From: Coriaria nepalensis
Lineage: Eukaryota; Streptophyta; Magnoliopsida; Cucurbitales; Coriariaceae
Assembly: GCA_027186245.1 (NCBI GenBank)
Contig: CP114482.1
Span: 10,807,209-10,871,208, forward strand
Length of the DNA: 64,000 nt
Direction: 5' to 3'
Below the pieces are notes generated by a model. That model saw only the letters and a program-made list of their open reading frames with translations, searched no databases and was not told the DNA's origin. Below are positions 12,571 to 26,000 of this stretch, piece by piece. Within the stretch, counting starts at the first letter, position 1, and every line of letters begins with the position of its first letter. Both the position numbers and the translations under genes were made by a program.

Positions 12571-15500
12571 GCAATTGTTTAGCCTTAAAGTCATGTCACT
12601 GAGTGTCTTCTAGTCATTAAATCATTCTAAATTAATTCGAACGAATTCTATTTTAGCCCTTCAAACCTTATTTTCTTACATAACTTGCAATTAATCTACT
12701 GAATACAACAATGCATTATTTTAGCATTGAAAAGCATATCACTGAGTCTTTTCAATCATTAAATTGTTTGAAAGCACTTCGAACTAATTCTATTTTTGAT
12801 TTTAAAACATGGCTTTCATGCATAACTTGCACTTGATCTATTGAAGGCAACTATTCATTTTTTAGCCTTAAAGTCATATTATTGCGTCTCTTTTAGTCAG
12901 TAAATCACTCTAAATCACTTCAAACGAAATTCGCCCTTTAAACCTGACTTTCGTGCATAACTTGTAATCGATCTATTATAGGCAACAATGCAATTGTTTA
13001 GCCTTAAAGTCATGTCACTGAATGTCTTCTAGTCATTAAATCATTCTAAATTAATTCGAACGAATTCTATTTTAGCCCTTCAAACATTATTTTCTTACAT
13101 AACTTGCAATTAATCTACTGAATACTACAATGCATTATTTTAGCATTAAAAAGCATATCACTGAGTCTTTTCAATCATTAAATTGTTTGAAGGCACTTCG
13201 AACCAATTCTATTTTTGTTTTCAAAACACGACTTTCATGCATAACTTGCACTTGATCTATTGAAGGCAACTATTCATTTTTTAGCCTTAAATTCATATTA
13301 TTGCGTCTCTTTTAGTCAGTAAATCACTCCAAATCACTTCGAACAAAATTCGTCCTTTAAACCTGACTTTCGTGCATAACTTGTAGTCGATCTATTATAG
13401 GCAACAATGCAATTGTTTAGCCTTAAAGTCATGTCACCGAGTCTCTTCTAGTCATTAAATCATTCTAAATTAATTCGAACGAATTCTATTTTCGCCCTTC
13501 AAAAATTATTTTCTTAAATAACTTGCAATTAATCGACTGAATACAACAATGCATTATTTTAGCATGAAAAAGCATATAACCGTGTCTTTTCAATCATTAA
13601 ATTGTTTGAAAGCACTTCGAACCAATTCTATTTTTGTTTTTAAAACACGACTTTCATGCATAACTTGCACTTGATCTATTGAAGGCAACTATTCATTTTT
13701 TAGCCTTAAATTCATATTATTGCGTCTCTTTTAGTCATTAAATCACTCTAAATCACTTCGAACAAAATTCGTCCTTTAAACCTGACTTTCGTGCATAACT
13801 TGTAGTCGATCTATTATGGGCAACAATGCAATTGTTTAGCCTTAAAGTCATGTCACTGAGTGTCTTCTAGTCATTAAATCATTCTAAATTAATTCGAACG
13901 AATTCTATTTTAGCCCTTCAAACATTATTTTCTTACATAACTTGCAATTAATCTACTAAACACAAAAATGCATTATTTTAGCATTAAAAAGCATATCACT
14001 GAGTCTTTTCAATCATTAAATTGTTTGAAGGCACTTCGAACCAATTCTATTTTTGTTTTTAAAACACGACTTTTATGCATAACTTGCACTTGATCTATTG
14101 AAGGCAACTAATCATTTTTTAGCCATAAAGTCATATTATTCAGTCTCTTTTAGTCAGTAAATCATTCTAAATCACTTCGACCGAAATTCGTCCTTTAAAC
14201 CTGACTTTCGTGCATAACTTGTAGTTGATCTATTATAGGCAACAATGCATTTGTTTAGCCTTAAAGTCATGTCACTGAGTCTCTTCTAGTCATTAAATCA
14301 TTCTAAATTAATTCGAACGAATTCTATTTTCGCCCTTCAAACATTATTTTCTTACATAACTTAAAATTAATTTACTAAAGACAACAATGTATTATTTTAG
14401 CTTTAAAAAGCATATCACTCAGTCTTTCCAATCATTAAATTGATTGAAGGCACTTCGAACCAATTCTATTTTTGTTTTTAAAACACGACTTTCATGCATA
14501 ACTTGCACTTGATCTATTGAAGGCAACTATTCATTTTTTAGCCTTAAAGTCATATTATTGCGTCTCTTTTTGTCAGTAAATCACTCTAAATCACTTCGAA
14601 CGAAATTCGTCCTTTAAACCTGACTTTCGTGCATAACTTGTAGTTAATCTATTATAGGCAACAATGCAATTGTTTAGCCTTAAAGTCATGTCACTGAGTG
14701 TCTTCTAGTCATTAAATCATTCTAAATTAATTCGAACGAATTCTATTTTAGCCCTTCAAACCTTATTTTCTTACATAACTTGCAATTAATCTACTGAATA
14801 CAACAATGCATTATTTTAGCATTAAAAAGCGTATCACCGAGTCTTTTCAATCATTAAATTGTTTGAAAGCACTTCGAACCAATTCTATTTTTGTTTTTAA
14901 AACACGACTTTCATGCATAACTTGCACTTGATCTATTGAAGGCAACTATTCATTTTTTAGCCTTAAATTCATATTATTGCGTCTCTTTTAGTCAGTAAAT
15001 CACTCCAAATCACTTCTAACAAAATTCGTCCTTTAAACCTGACTTTCGTGCATAACTTGTAGTCGATCTATTATAGGCAACAATGCAATTTTTTAGCCTT
15101 AAAGTCATGTCACTGAATGTCTTCTAGTCATTAAATCATTCTAAATTAATTCGAACGAATTCTATTTTCGCCCTTCAAACATTATTTTCTTAAATAACTT
15201 GCAATTAATCTACTCAATACAACAATGCATTATTTTAGCATTAAAAAGCGTATCACCGAGTCTTTTCAATCATTAAATTGTTTGAAAGCACTTCGAACCA
15301 ATTCTATTTTTGTTTTTAAAACACGACTTTCATGCATAACTTGCACTTGATCTATTGAAGGCAACTATTCATTTTTTAGCCTTAAGTTCATATTATTGCG
15401 TCTCTTTTTGTCAGTAAATCACTCTAAATCACTTCGAACGAAATTCGTCCTTTAAACCTGACTTTCGTGCATAACTTGTAGTTGATCTATTATAGGCAAC

Positions 15501-15922
15501 AATGCAATTGTTTAGCCTTAAAGTCATGTCACTGAGTGTCTTCTAGTCATTAAATCATTCTAAATTAATTCGAACGAATTCTATTTTAGCCCTTCAAACC
15601 TTATTTTCTTACATAACTTGCAATTAATCTACTGAATACAACAATGCATTATTTTAGCATTAAAAAGCGTATCACCGAGTCTTTTCAATCATTAAATTGT
15701 TTGAAAGCACTTCGAACCAATTCTATTTTTGTTTTTAAAACACGACTTTCATGCATAACTTGCACTTGATCTATTGAAGGCAACTATTCATTTTTTAGCC
15801 TTAAATTCATATTATTGCGTCTCTTTTAGTCAGTAAATCACTCCAAATCACTTCGAACAAAATTCGTCCTTTAAACCTGACTTTCGTGCATAACTTGTAG
15901 TCGATCTATTATAGGCAACAAT
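12571..15922 (+). repeat. Nine-unit HOR copy H4, starting in a chimeric unit
   Basis: Eight units at 12571 (chimeric), 12990, 13409, 13828, 14247, 14666, 15085 and 15504, corresponding to units 7/2, 3, 4, 5, 6, 7, 8 and 9. It shares H1's private marks at a constant offset of 9637 bp: ACATGGCTTTC, GTAGTTAATC (about 14640), CACTTCTAAC without CACACC, and GCAATTTTTTAG at 15085. A few differences from H1 exist (GAATACTAC against GAATAATAC, CACTTCAAACG about 12915), so this pair has diverged more than H2 and H5. Confidence 0.88.
12664..12726. other. Recombination junction inside a chimeric 419-bp unit
   Basis: The A monomer starting at 12571 has the unit-7 mark CAAACCTTATT (about 12661), but its B monomer has the unit-2 mark GCATTGAAAAGC (about 12724) followed by ACATGGCTTTC and GTAATCG. 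No other unit in the window combines these. The switch therefore lies in the shared sequence between the two marks. The unit keeps its normal 419-bp length, so the exchange was in register. Confidence 0.85.
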
Positions 15923-18900
15923 GCAATTGTTTAGCCTTAAAGTCATGTCACTGAGTGTCTTCTAGTCATTAAATCATTCTAAATTAATTCGAACGAATTC
16001 TATTTTAGCCCTTCAAACATTATTTTCTTACATAACTTAAAATTAATTTACTAAAGACAACAATGCATTATTTTAGCTTTAGAAAGCATATCACTCAGTC
16101 TTTTCAATCATTAAATTGATTGAAGGCACTTCGAAGCAATTCTATTTTTGTTTTTAAAACACGACTTTCATGCATAACTTGCACTTGATCTATTGAAGGC
16201 AACTATTCATTTTTTAGCCTTAAAGTCATATTATTGCGTCTCTTTTAGTCAGTAAATCACTCTAAATCACTTCGAACGAAATTCGTCCCTTAAACCTGAC
16301 TTTCGTGCATAACTTGTAGTTGATCTATTATAGGCAACAATGCAATTGTTTAGCCTTAAAGTCATGTCACTGAGTGTCTTCTAGTCATTAAATCATTCTA
16401 AATTAATTCGAACGAATTCTATTTTAGCCCTTCAAACATTATTTTCTTACATAACTTGCAATTAATCTACTGAATACAACAATGCATTATTTTAGCATTG
16501 AAAAGCATATCACTGAGTCTTTTCAATCATTAAATTGTTTGAAAGCACTTCGAACCAATTCTATTTTTGTTTTTAAAACATGACTTTCATGCATAACTTG
16601 CACTTGATCTATTGAAGGCAACTATTCATTTTTTAGCCTTAAAGTCATATTATTGCGTCTCTTTTAGTCAGTAAATCACTCTAAATCACTTCGAACGAAA
16701 TTCGCCCTTTAAACCTGACTTTCGTGCATAACTTGTAATCGATCTATTATAGGCAACAATGCAATTGTTTAGCCTTAAAGTCATGTCACTGAATGTCTTC
16801 TAGTCATTAAATCATTCTAAATTAATACGAACGAATTCTATTTTAGCCCTTCAAACATTATTTTCTTACATAACTTGCAATTAATCTACTGAATAATACA
16901 ATGCATTATTTTAGCATTAAAAAGCATATCACTGAGTCTTTTCAATCATTAAATTGTTTGAAGGCACTTCGAACCAATTCTATTTTTGTTTTCAAAACAC
17001 GACTTTCATGCATAACTTGCACTTGATCTATTGAAGGCAACTATTCATTTTTTAGCCTTAAATTCATATTATTGCGTCTCTTTTAGTCAGTAAATCACTC
17101 CAAATCACTTCGAACAAAATTCGTCCTTTAAACCTGACTTTCGTGCATAACTTGTAGTCGATCTATTATAGGCAACAATGCAATTGTTTAGCCTTAAAGT
17201 CATGTCACCGAGTCTCTTCTAGTCATTAAATCATTCTAAATTAATTCGAACGAATTCTATTTTCGCCCTTCAAAAATTATTTTCTTAAATAACTTGCAAT
17301 TAATCGACTGAATACAACAATGCATTATTTTAGCATGAAAAAGCATATAACCGTGTCTTTTCAATCATTAAATTGTTTGAAAGCACTTCGAACCAATTCT
17401 ATTTTTGTTTTTAAAACACGACTTTCATGCATAACTTGCTTTTGATCTATTGAAGGCAACTATTCATTTTTTAGCCTTAAATTCATATTATTGCGTCTCT
17501 TTTAGTCATTAAATCACTCTAAATCACTTCGAACAAAATTCGTCCTTTAAACCTGACTTTCGTGCATAACTTGTAGTCGATCTATTATGGGCAACAATGC
17601 AATTGTTTAGCCTTAAAGTCATGTCACTGAGTGTCTTCTAGTCATTAAATCATTCTAAATTAATTCGAACGAATTCTATTTTAGCCCTTCAAACATTATT
17701 TTCTTACATAACTTGCAATTAATCTACTAAACACAAAAATGCATTATTTTAGCATTAAAAAGCATATCACTGAGTCTTTTCAATCATTAAATTGTTTGAA
17801 GGCACTTCGAACCAATTCTATTTTTGTTTTTAAAACACGACTTTTATGCATAACTTGCACTTGATCTATTGAAGGCAACTAATCATTTTTTAGCCATAAA
17901 GTCATATTATTCAGTCTCTTTTAGTCAGTAAATCATTCTAAATCACTTCGACCGAAATTCGTCCTTTAAACCTGACTTTCGTGCATAACTTGTAGTTGAT
18001 CTATTATAGGCAACAATGCATTTGTTTAGCCTTAAAGTCATGTCACTGAGTCTCTTCTAGTCATTAAATCATTCTAAATTAATTCGAACGAATTCTATTT
18101 TCGCCCTTCAAACATTATTTTCTTACATAACTTAAAATTAATTTACTAAAGACAACAATGTATTATTTTAGCTTTAAAAAGCATATCACTCAGTCTTTCC
18201 AATCATTAAATTGATTGAAGGCACTTCGAACCAATTCTATTTTTGTTTTTAAAACACGACTTTCATGCATAACTTGCACTTGATCTATTGAAGGCAACTA
18301 TTCATTTTTTAGCCTTAAAGTCATATTATTGCGTCTCTTTTTGTCAGTAAATCACTCTAAATCACTTCGAACGAAATTCGTCCTTTAAACCTGACTTTCG
18401 TGCATAACTTGTAGTTGATCTATTATAGGCAACAATGCAATTGTTTAGCCTTAAAGTCATGTCACTGAGTGTCTTCTAGTCATTAAATCATTCTAAATTA
18501 ATTCGAACGAATTCTATTTTAGCCCTTCAAACCTTATTTTCTTACATAACTTGCAATTAATCTACTGAATACAACAATGCATTATTTTAGCATTAAAAAG
18601 CGTATCACCGAGTCTTTTCAATCATTAAATTGTTTGAAAGCACTTCGAACCAATTCTATTTTTGTTTTTAAAACACGACTTTCATGCATAACTTGCACTT
18701 GATCTATTGAAGGCAACTATTCATTTTTTAGCCTTAAATTCATATTATTGCGTCTCTTTTAGTCAGTAAATCACACCAAATCACTTCTAACAAAATTCGT
18801 CCTTTAAACCTGACTTTCGTGCATAACTTGTAGTCGATCTATTATAGGCAACAATGCAATTGTTTAGCCTTAAAGTCATGTCACTGAATGTCTTCTAGTC

Positions 18901-21900
18901 ATTAAATCATTCTAAATTAATTCGAACGAATTCTATTTTCGCCCTTCAAACATTATTTTCTTAAATAACTTGCAATTAATCTACTCAATACAACAATGCA
19001 TTATTTTAGCATTAAAAAGCGTATCACCGAGTCTTTTCAATCATTAAATTGTTTGAAAGCACTTCGAACCAATTCTATTTTTGTTTTTAAAACACGACTT
19101 TCATGCATAACTTGCACTTGATCTATTGAAGGCAACTATTCATTTTTTAGCCTTAAGTTCATATTATTGCGTCTCTTTTTGTCAGTAAATCACTCTAAAT
19201 TACTTCGAACGAAATTCGTCCTTTAAACCTGACTTTCGTGCATAACTTGTAGTTGATCTATTATAGGCAACAATGCAATTGTTTAGCCTTAAAGTCATGT
19301 CACTGAGTGTCTTCTAGTCATTAAATCATTCTAAATTAATTCGAACGAATTCTATTTTAGCCCTTCAAACCTTATTTTCTTACATAACTTGCAATTAATC
19401 TACTGAATACAACAATGCATTATTTTAGCATTAAAAAGCATATCACCGAGTCTTTTCAATCATTAAATTGTTTGAAAGCACTTCGAACCAATTCTATTTT
19501 TGTTTTTAAAACACGACTTTCATGCATAACTTGCACTTGATCTATTGAAGGCAACTATTCATTTTTTAGCCTTAAATTCATATTATTGCGTCTCTTTTAG
19601 TCAGTAAATCACTCCAAATCACTTCGAACAAAATTCGTCCTTTAAACCTGACTTTCGTGCATAACTTGTAGTCGATCTATTATAGGCAACAATGCAATTG
19701 TTTAGCCTTAAAGTCATGTCACTGAGTGTCTTCTAGTCATTAAATCATTCTAAATTAATTCGAACGAATTCTATTTTAGCCCTTCAAACATTATTTTCTT
19801 ACATAACTTAAAATTAATTTACTAAAGACAACAATGCATTATTTTAGCTTTAGAAAGCATATCACTCAGTCTTTTCAATCATTAAATTGATTGAAGGCAC
19901 TTCGAAGCAATTCTATTTTTGTTTTTAAAACACGACTTTCATGCATAACTTGCACTTGATCTATTGAAGGCAACTATTCATTTTTTAGCCTTAAAGTCAT
20001 ATTATTGCGTCTCTTTTAGTCAGTAAATCACTCTAAATCACTTCGAACGAAATTCGTCCCTTAAACCTGACTTTCGTGCATAACTTGTAGTTGATCTATT
20101 ATAGGCAACAATGCAATTGTTTAGCCTTAAAGTCATGTCACTGAGTGTCTTCTAGTCATTAAATCATTCTAAATTAATTCGAACGAATTCTATTTTAGCC
20201 CTTCAAACATTATTTTCTTACATAACTTGCAATTAATCTACTGAATACAACAATGCATTATTTTAGCATTGAAAAGCATATCACTGAGTCTTTTCAATCA
20301 TTAAATTGTTTGAAAGCACTTCGAACCAATTCTATTTTTGTTTATAAAACATGACTTTCATGCATAACTTGCACTTGATCTATTGAAGGCAACTATTCAT
20401 TTTTTAGCCTTAAAGTCATATTATTGCGTCTCTTTTAGTCAGTAAATCACTCTAAATCACTTCGAACGAAATTCGCCCTTTAAACCTGACTTTCGTGCAT
20501 AACTTGTAATCGATCTATTATAGGCAACAATGCAATTGTTTAGCCTTAAAGTCATGTCACTGAATGTCTTCTAGTCATTAAATCATTCTAAATTAATTCG
20601 AACGAATTCTATTTTAGCCCTTCAAACATTATTTTCTTACATAACTTGCAATTAATCTACTGAATAATACAATGCATTATTTTAGCATTAAAAAGCATAT
20701 CACTGAGTCTTTTCAATCATTAAATTGTTTGAAGGCACTTCGAACCAATTCTATTTTTGTTTTCAAAACACGACTTTCATGCATAACTTGCACTTGATCT
20801 ATTGAAGGCAACTATTCATTTTTTAGCCTTAAATTCATATTATTGCGTCTCTTTTAGTCAGTAAATCACTCCAAATCACTTCGAACAAAATTCGTCCTTT
20901 AAACCTGACTTTCGTGCATAACTTGTAGTCGATCTATTATAGGCAACAATGCAATTGTTTAGCCTTAAAGTCATGTCACCGAGTCTCTTCTAGTCATTAA
21001 ATCATTCTAAATTAATTCGAACGAATTCTATTTTCGCCCTTCAAAAATTATTTTCTTAAATAACTTGCAATTAATCGACTGAATACAACAATGCATTATT
21101 TTAGCATGAAAAAGCATATAACCGTGTCTTTTCAATCATTAAATTGTTTGAAAGCACTTCGAACCAATTCTATTTTTGTTTTTAAAACACGACTTTCATG
21201 CATAACTTGCACTTGATCTATTGAAGGCAACTATTCATTTTTTAGCCTTAAATTCATATTATTGCGTCTCTTTTAGTCAGTAAATCACTCCAAATCACTT
21301 CGAACAAAATTCGTCCTTTAAACCTGACTTTCGTGCATAACTTGTAGTCGATCTATTATGGGCAACAATGCAATTGTTTAGCCTTAAAGTCATGTCACTG
21401 AGTGTCTTCTAGTCATTAAATCATTCTAAATTAATTCGAACGAATTCTATTTTAGCCCTTCAAACATTATTTTCTTACATAACTTGCAATTAATCTACTA
21501 AACACAAAAATGCATTATTTTAGCATTAAAAAGCATATCACTGAGTCTTTTCAATCATTAAATTGTTTGAAGGCACTTCGAAGCAATTCTATTTTTGTTT
21601 TTAAAACACGACTTTTATGCATAACTTGCACTTGATCTATTGAAGGCAACTAATCATTTTTTAGCCATAAAGTCATATTATTGCGTCTCTTTTAGTCAGT
21701 AAATCATTCTAAATCACTTCGACCGAAATTCGTCCTTTAAACCTGACTTTCGTGCATAACTTGTAGTTGATCTATTATAGGCAACAATGCATTTGTTTAG
21801 CCTTAAAGTCATGTCACTGAGTCTCTTCTAGTCATTAAATCATTCAAAATTAATTCGAACGAATTCTATTTTCGCCCTTCAAACATTATTTTCTTACATA

Positions 21901-22301
21901 ACTTAAAATTAATTTACTAAAGACAACAATGCATTATTTTAGCTTTAAAAAGCATATCACTCAGTCTTTCCAATCATTAAATTGATTGAAGGCACTTCGA
22001 ACCAATTCTATTTTTGTTTTTAAAACACGACTTTCATGCATAACTTGCACTTGATTTATTGAAGGCAACTATTCATTTTTTAGCCTTAAAGTCATATTAT
22101 TGCGTCTCTTTTTGTCAGTAAATCACTCTAAATCACTTCGAACGAAATTCGTCCTTTAAACCTGACTTTCGTGCATAACTTGTAGTTGATCTATTACAGG
22201 CAACAATGCAATTGTTTAGCCTTAAAGTCATGTCACTGAGTGTCTTCTAGTCATTAAATCATTCTAAATTAATTCGAACGAATTCTATTTTAGCCCTTCA
22301 A
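12665..22301 (+). repeat. 9637-bp segmental tandem duplication, copy 2
   Basis: Second copy of the 23-unit block, immediately adjacent to the first. It begins in the chimeric unit at 12571 and ends inside the unit-7 A monomer at 22208, after which the array continues as an ordinary unit 7 (GCGTATCACCGAG). That return to normal order at the far end is what a single unequal exchange producing a tandem duplication predicts. Edge uncertainty is about 60 bp. Confidence 0.82.
15923..19693 (+). repeat. Nine-unit HOR copy H5 (3771 bp)
   Basis: Complete HOR copy with units at 15923, 16342, 16761, 17180, 17599, 18018, 18437, 18856 and 19275. It is the near-identical partner of H2: CTTGCTTTTGATC in unit 4 (about 17437), CACACCAAATC in unit 7 (about 18772), and AAATTACTTCG in unit 8 (about 19197). 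The one difference noticed is AATACGAACG at about 16827, which removes TTCGAA from that A monomer. Confidence 0.92.
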
Positions 22302-23045
22302 ACCTTATTTTCTTACATAACTTGCAATTAATCTACTGAATACAACAATGCATTATTTTAGCATTAAAAAGCGTATCACCGAGTCTTTTCAATCATTAAA
22401 TTGTTTGAAAGCACTTCGAACCAATTCTATTTTTGTTTTTAAAACACGACTTTCATGCATAACTTGCACTTGATCTATTGAAGGCAACTATTCATTTTTT
22501 AGCCTTAAATTCATATTATTGCGTCTCTTTTAGTCAGTAAATCACTCCAAATCACTTCGAACAAAATTCGTCCTTTAAACCTGACTTTCGTGCATAACTT
22601 GTAGTCGATCTATTATAGGCAACAATGCAATTGTTTAGCCTTAAAGTCATGTCACTGAATGTCTTCTAGTCATTAAATCATTCTAAATTAATTCGAACGA
22701 ATTCTATTTTCGCCCTTCAAACATTATTTTCTTAAATAACTTGCAATTAATCTACTCAATACAACAATGCATTATTTTAGCATTAAAAAGCGTATCACCG
22801 AGTCTTTTCAATCATTAAATTGTTTGAAAGCACTTCGAACCAATTCTATTTTTGTTTTTAAAACACGACTTTCATGAATAACTTGCACTTGATCTATCGA
22901 AGGCAACTATTCATTTTTTAGCCTTAAGTTCATATTATTGCGTCTCTTTTAGTCAGTAAATCACTCCAAATCACTTCGAACAAAATTCATCCTTTAAACC
23001 TGACTTTTGTGCATAACTTGTAGTCGATCTATTATAGGCAACAAT
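19694..23045 (+). repeat. Nine-unit HOR copy H6, decaying at its right end
   Basis: Units 1-8 at 19694, 20113, 20532, 20951, 21370, 21789, 22208 and 22627. It carries the H3 marks CAGTAAATCACTCC in unit 4, TTCGAAGC in unit 5, CTTGATTTATTG and CTATTACAGG in unit 6. Private changes include TTTATAAAAC (about 20341) and CATTCAAAATTAA (about 21841). Unit 8 is regular to about 22.9 kb, but its C monomer changes to the CTCCAAATC/AACAAAATTC type, with CATGAATAAC and CTATCGAAGG variants, and the expected unit 9 is replaced at 23046 by a unit with the AAAATTAATTT 3' end. The strict nine-unit order stops here. Confidence 0.85.
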
Positions 23046-26000
23046 GCAATTGTTTAGCCTTAAAGTCATGTCACTGAATGTCTTCTAGTCATTAAATCAT
23101 TCTAAATTAATTCGAACGAATTCTATTTTCGCCCTTCAAACATTATTTTCTTACATAACTTAAAATTAATTTACTAAAGACAACAATGCATTATTTTAGC
23201 TTTAAAAAGCATATCACTCAGTCTTTTCAATCATTAAATTGATTGAAGGCACTTCGAACCAATTCTATTTTTGTTTTTAAAACACGACTTTCATGCATAA
23301 CTTGCACTTGATCTATTGAAGGCAACTATTCATTTTTTAGCCTTAAAGTCATATTATTGCGTCTCTTTTAGTCAGTAAATCACTCTAAATCACTTCGAAC
23401 GAAATTCGTCTTTTAAACCTGACTTTCGTGCATAACTTGTAGTCGATCTATTATAGGCGACAATGCAATTGTTTAGCATTAAAGTCATGTCACTGAGTGT
23501 GTTCTAGTCATTAAATCATACTAAATTAATTCGAACGAATGCTATTTTCGCCCTTCAAACATTATTTTCTTACATAACTTAAAATTAATTTACTAAAGAC
23601 AACAATGCATTATTTTAGCTTTAAAAAGCATATCACTCAGTCTTTTCAATCATTAAATTGATTGAAGGCACTTCGAACCAATTCTATTTTTGTTTTTAAA
23701 ACACGACTTTCATGCATAACTTGCACTTGATCTATTGAAGGCAACTATTCATTTTTTAGCCTTAAAGTCATATTATTGCGTCTCTTTTAGTCAGTAAATC
23801 ACTCTAAATCACTTCGAACGAAATTCGTCCTTTAAACCTGACTTTCGTGCATAACTTGTAGTTGATCTATTACAGGCAACAATGCAATTGTTTAGCCTTA
23901 AAGTCATGTCACTGAGTGTCTTCTAGTCATTAAATCATTCTAAATTAATTCGAACGAATTCTATTTTAGCCCTTCAAACCTTATTTTCTTACATAACTTG
24001 CAATTAATCTACTGAATACAACAATGCATTATTTTAGCATTAAAAAGCGTATCACCGAGTCTTTTCAATCATTAAATTGTTTGAAAGCACTTCGAACCAA
24101 TTCTATTTTTGTTTTTAAAACACGACTTTCATGCATAACTTGCACTTGATCTATTGAAGGCAACTATTCATTTTTTAGCCTTAAATTCATATTATTGCGT
24201 CTCTTTTAGTCAGTAAATCACTCCAAATCACTTCGAACAAAATTCGTCCTTTAAACCTGACTTTCGTGCATAACTTGTAGTCGATCTATATAGGCAACAA
24301 TGCAATTGTTTAGCCTTAAAGTCATGTCACTGAATGTCTTCTAGTCATTAAATCATTCTAAATTAATTCGAACGAATTCTATTTTCGCCCTTCAAACATT
24401 ATTTTCTTACATAACTTAAAATTAATTTACTAAAGACAACAATGCATTATTTTAGCTTTAAAAAGCATATCACTCAGTCTTTTCAATCATTAAATTGATT
24501 GAAGGCACTTCGAACCAATTCTATTTTTGTTTTTAAAACACGACTTTCATGCATAACTTGCACTTGATCTATTGAAGGCAACTATTCATTTTTTAGCCTT
24601 AAAGTCATATTATTGCGTCCCTTTTAGTCAGTAAATCACTCTAAATCACTTCGAACGAAATTCGTCCTTTAAACCTGACTTTCGTGCATAACTTGTAGTC
24701 GATCTATTATAGGCAACAATGCAATTGTTTAGCCTTAAAGTCATGTCACTGAGTGTCTTCTAGTCATTAAATCATTCTAAATTAATTCGAACGAATTCTA
24801 TTTTAGCCCTTCAAACATTATTTTCTTACATAACTTGCAATTAATCTACTGAATACAACAATGCATTATTTTAGCATTAAAAAGCATATCACTGAGTCTT
24901 TTCAATCATTAAATTGATTGAAGGCACTTGGAACCAATTCTATTTATGTTTTTAAAACACGAGTTTCGTGCATAACTTGCACTTCATCTATTGATGGCAA
25001 CTATTCATTTTTAAGCCTTGAAGTCATATTATTGCGTCTCTTTTAGTCAGTAGATCACTGTAAATCACTTCGAACGAAATTAGTCCTTTAAACATTACTT
25101 TCGTGCATAACTTGTAGTTCATCTATTATAGGGAACAATGCATTTCTTTAGCCATAAAGTGATATCACTGAGTCTCTTCTAGTCGCTAAATTATTATAAA
25201 TTAATTAGAACGAATTCTATTTTAGCCCTCAAACATTATTTTCTTGCATAACTTGCAATTAATCTACTGAATACAACAATGCATTATTTTTCCATTAAAA
25301 GGCATATCACTGAGTCTTTTCAATCATTAAATTGATTGAAGGCACTTCGAACCAATTCTATTTTTGTTTTTAAAACACGACTTTCATGCATAACTTGCAC
25401 TTGATCTATTGAGGGCAACTATTCATTTTTTAGCCTTAAAGTCATATTATTGCGTCTCTTTTAGTCAGTAAATCACTCTAAATCACTTCGAACGAAATTC
25501 GTCCTTTAAACCTGACTTTCGTGCGTAACTTGTAGTCGATCTATTATAGGCAACAATGCAATTGTTTAGCCTTAAAGTCATGTCACTGAGTGTCTTCTAG
25601 TCATTAAATCTATCTATTTTAATTCGAACGAATTCTATTTTCGCCCTTCAAACATTATTTTCTTACATAACTTGCAATTAATCTACTAAAGACAAAAATG
25701 CATTATTTTAGCATTTAAAAGCATATCACTCAGTTTTTTCAATCATTAAATTGTTTGGAGGCACTTCGAACCAATTCTATTTTTGTTTTTAAAACACGAC
25801 TTTCATGCATAACATGCACTTGATCTATTGAAGGCAACTATTCATTTTTTAGCCTTAAAGTCATATTATTGCGTCTCTTTTAGTCAGTAAATCATTCTAA
25901 ATCACTTCGAACGAAATTCGCCCTTTAAACCTGACTTTCGTGCATAACTTGTAGTTGATCTATTATAGACAACAATGCATTTGTTTAGCCTTAAAGTCAT

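Larger units (their letters stand above)
3028..12664 (+). repeat. 9637-bp segmental tandem duplication, copy 1
   Basis: A 23-unit block (23 x 419 = 9637) running from inside unit 2 of H1 to inside unit 7 of H3, duplicated directly downstream. Evidence is the one-to-one sharing of private marks H1/H4, H2/H5 and H3/H6 at a constant 9637-bp offset. The ends are known only to about 60 bp, because the exchange lies in sequence identical between the two unit types (3028-3089 equivalent to 12665-12726). Confidence 0.82.

Noticed and set aside
25605..25625. Small insertion of foreign sequence at CTATCTATTTTAATTCG
   Set aside because: The length equals the normal ATTCTAAATTAATTCG context, and only four substitutions are needed. 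It is a mutation cluster, not an insertion.
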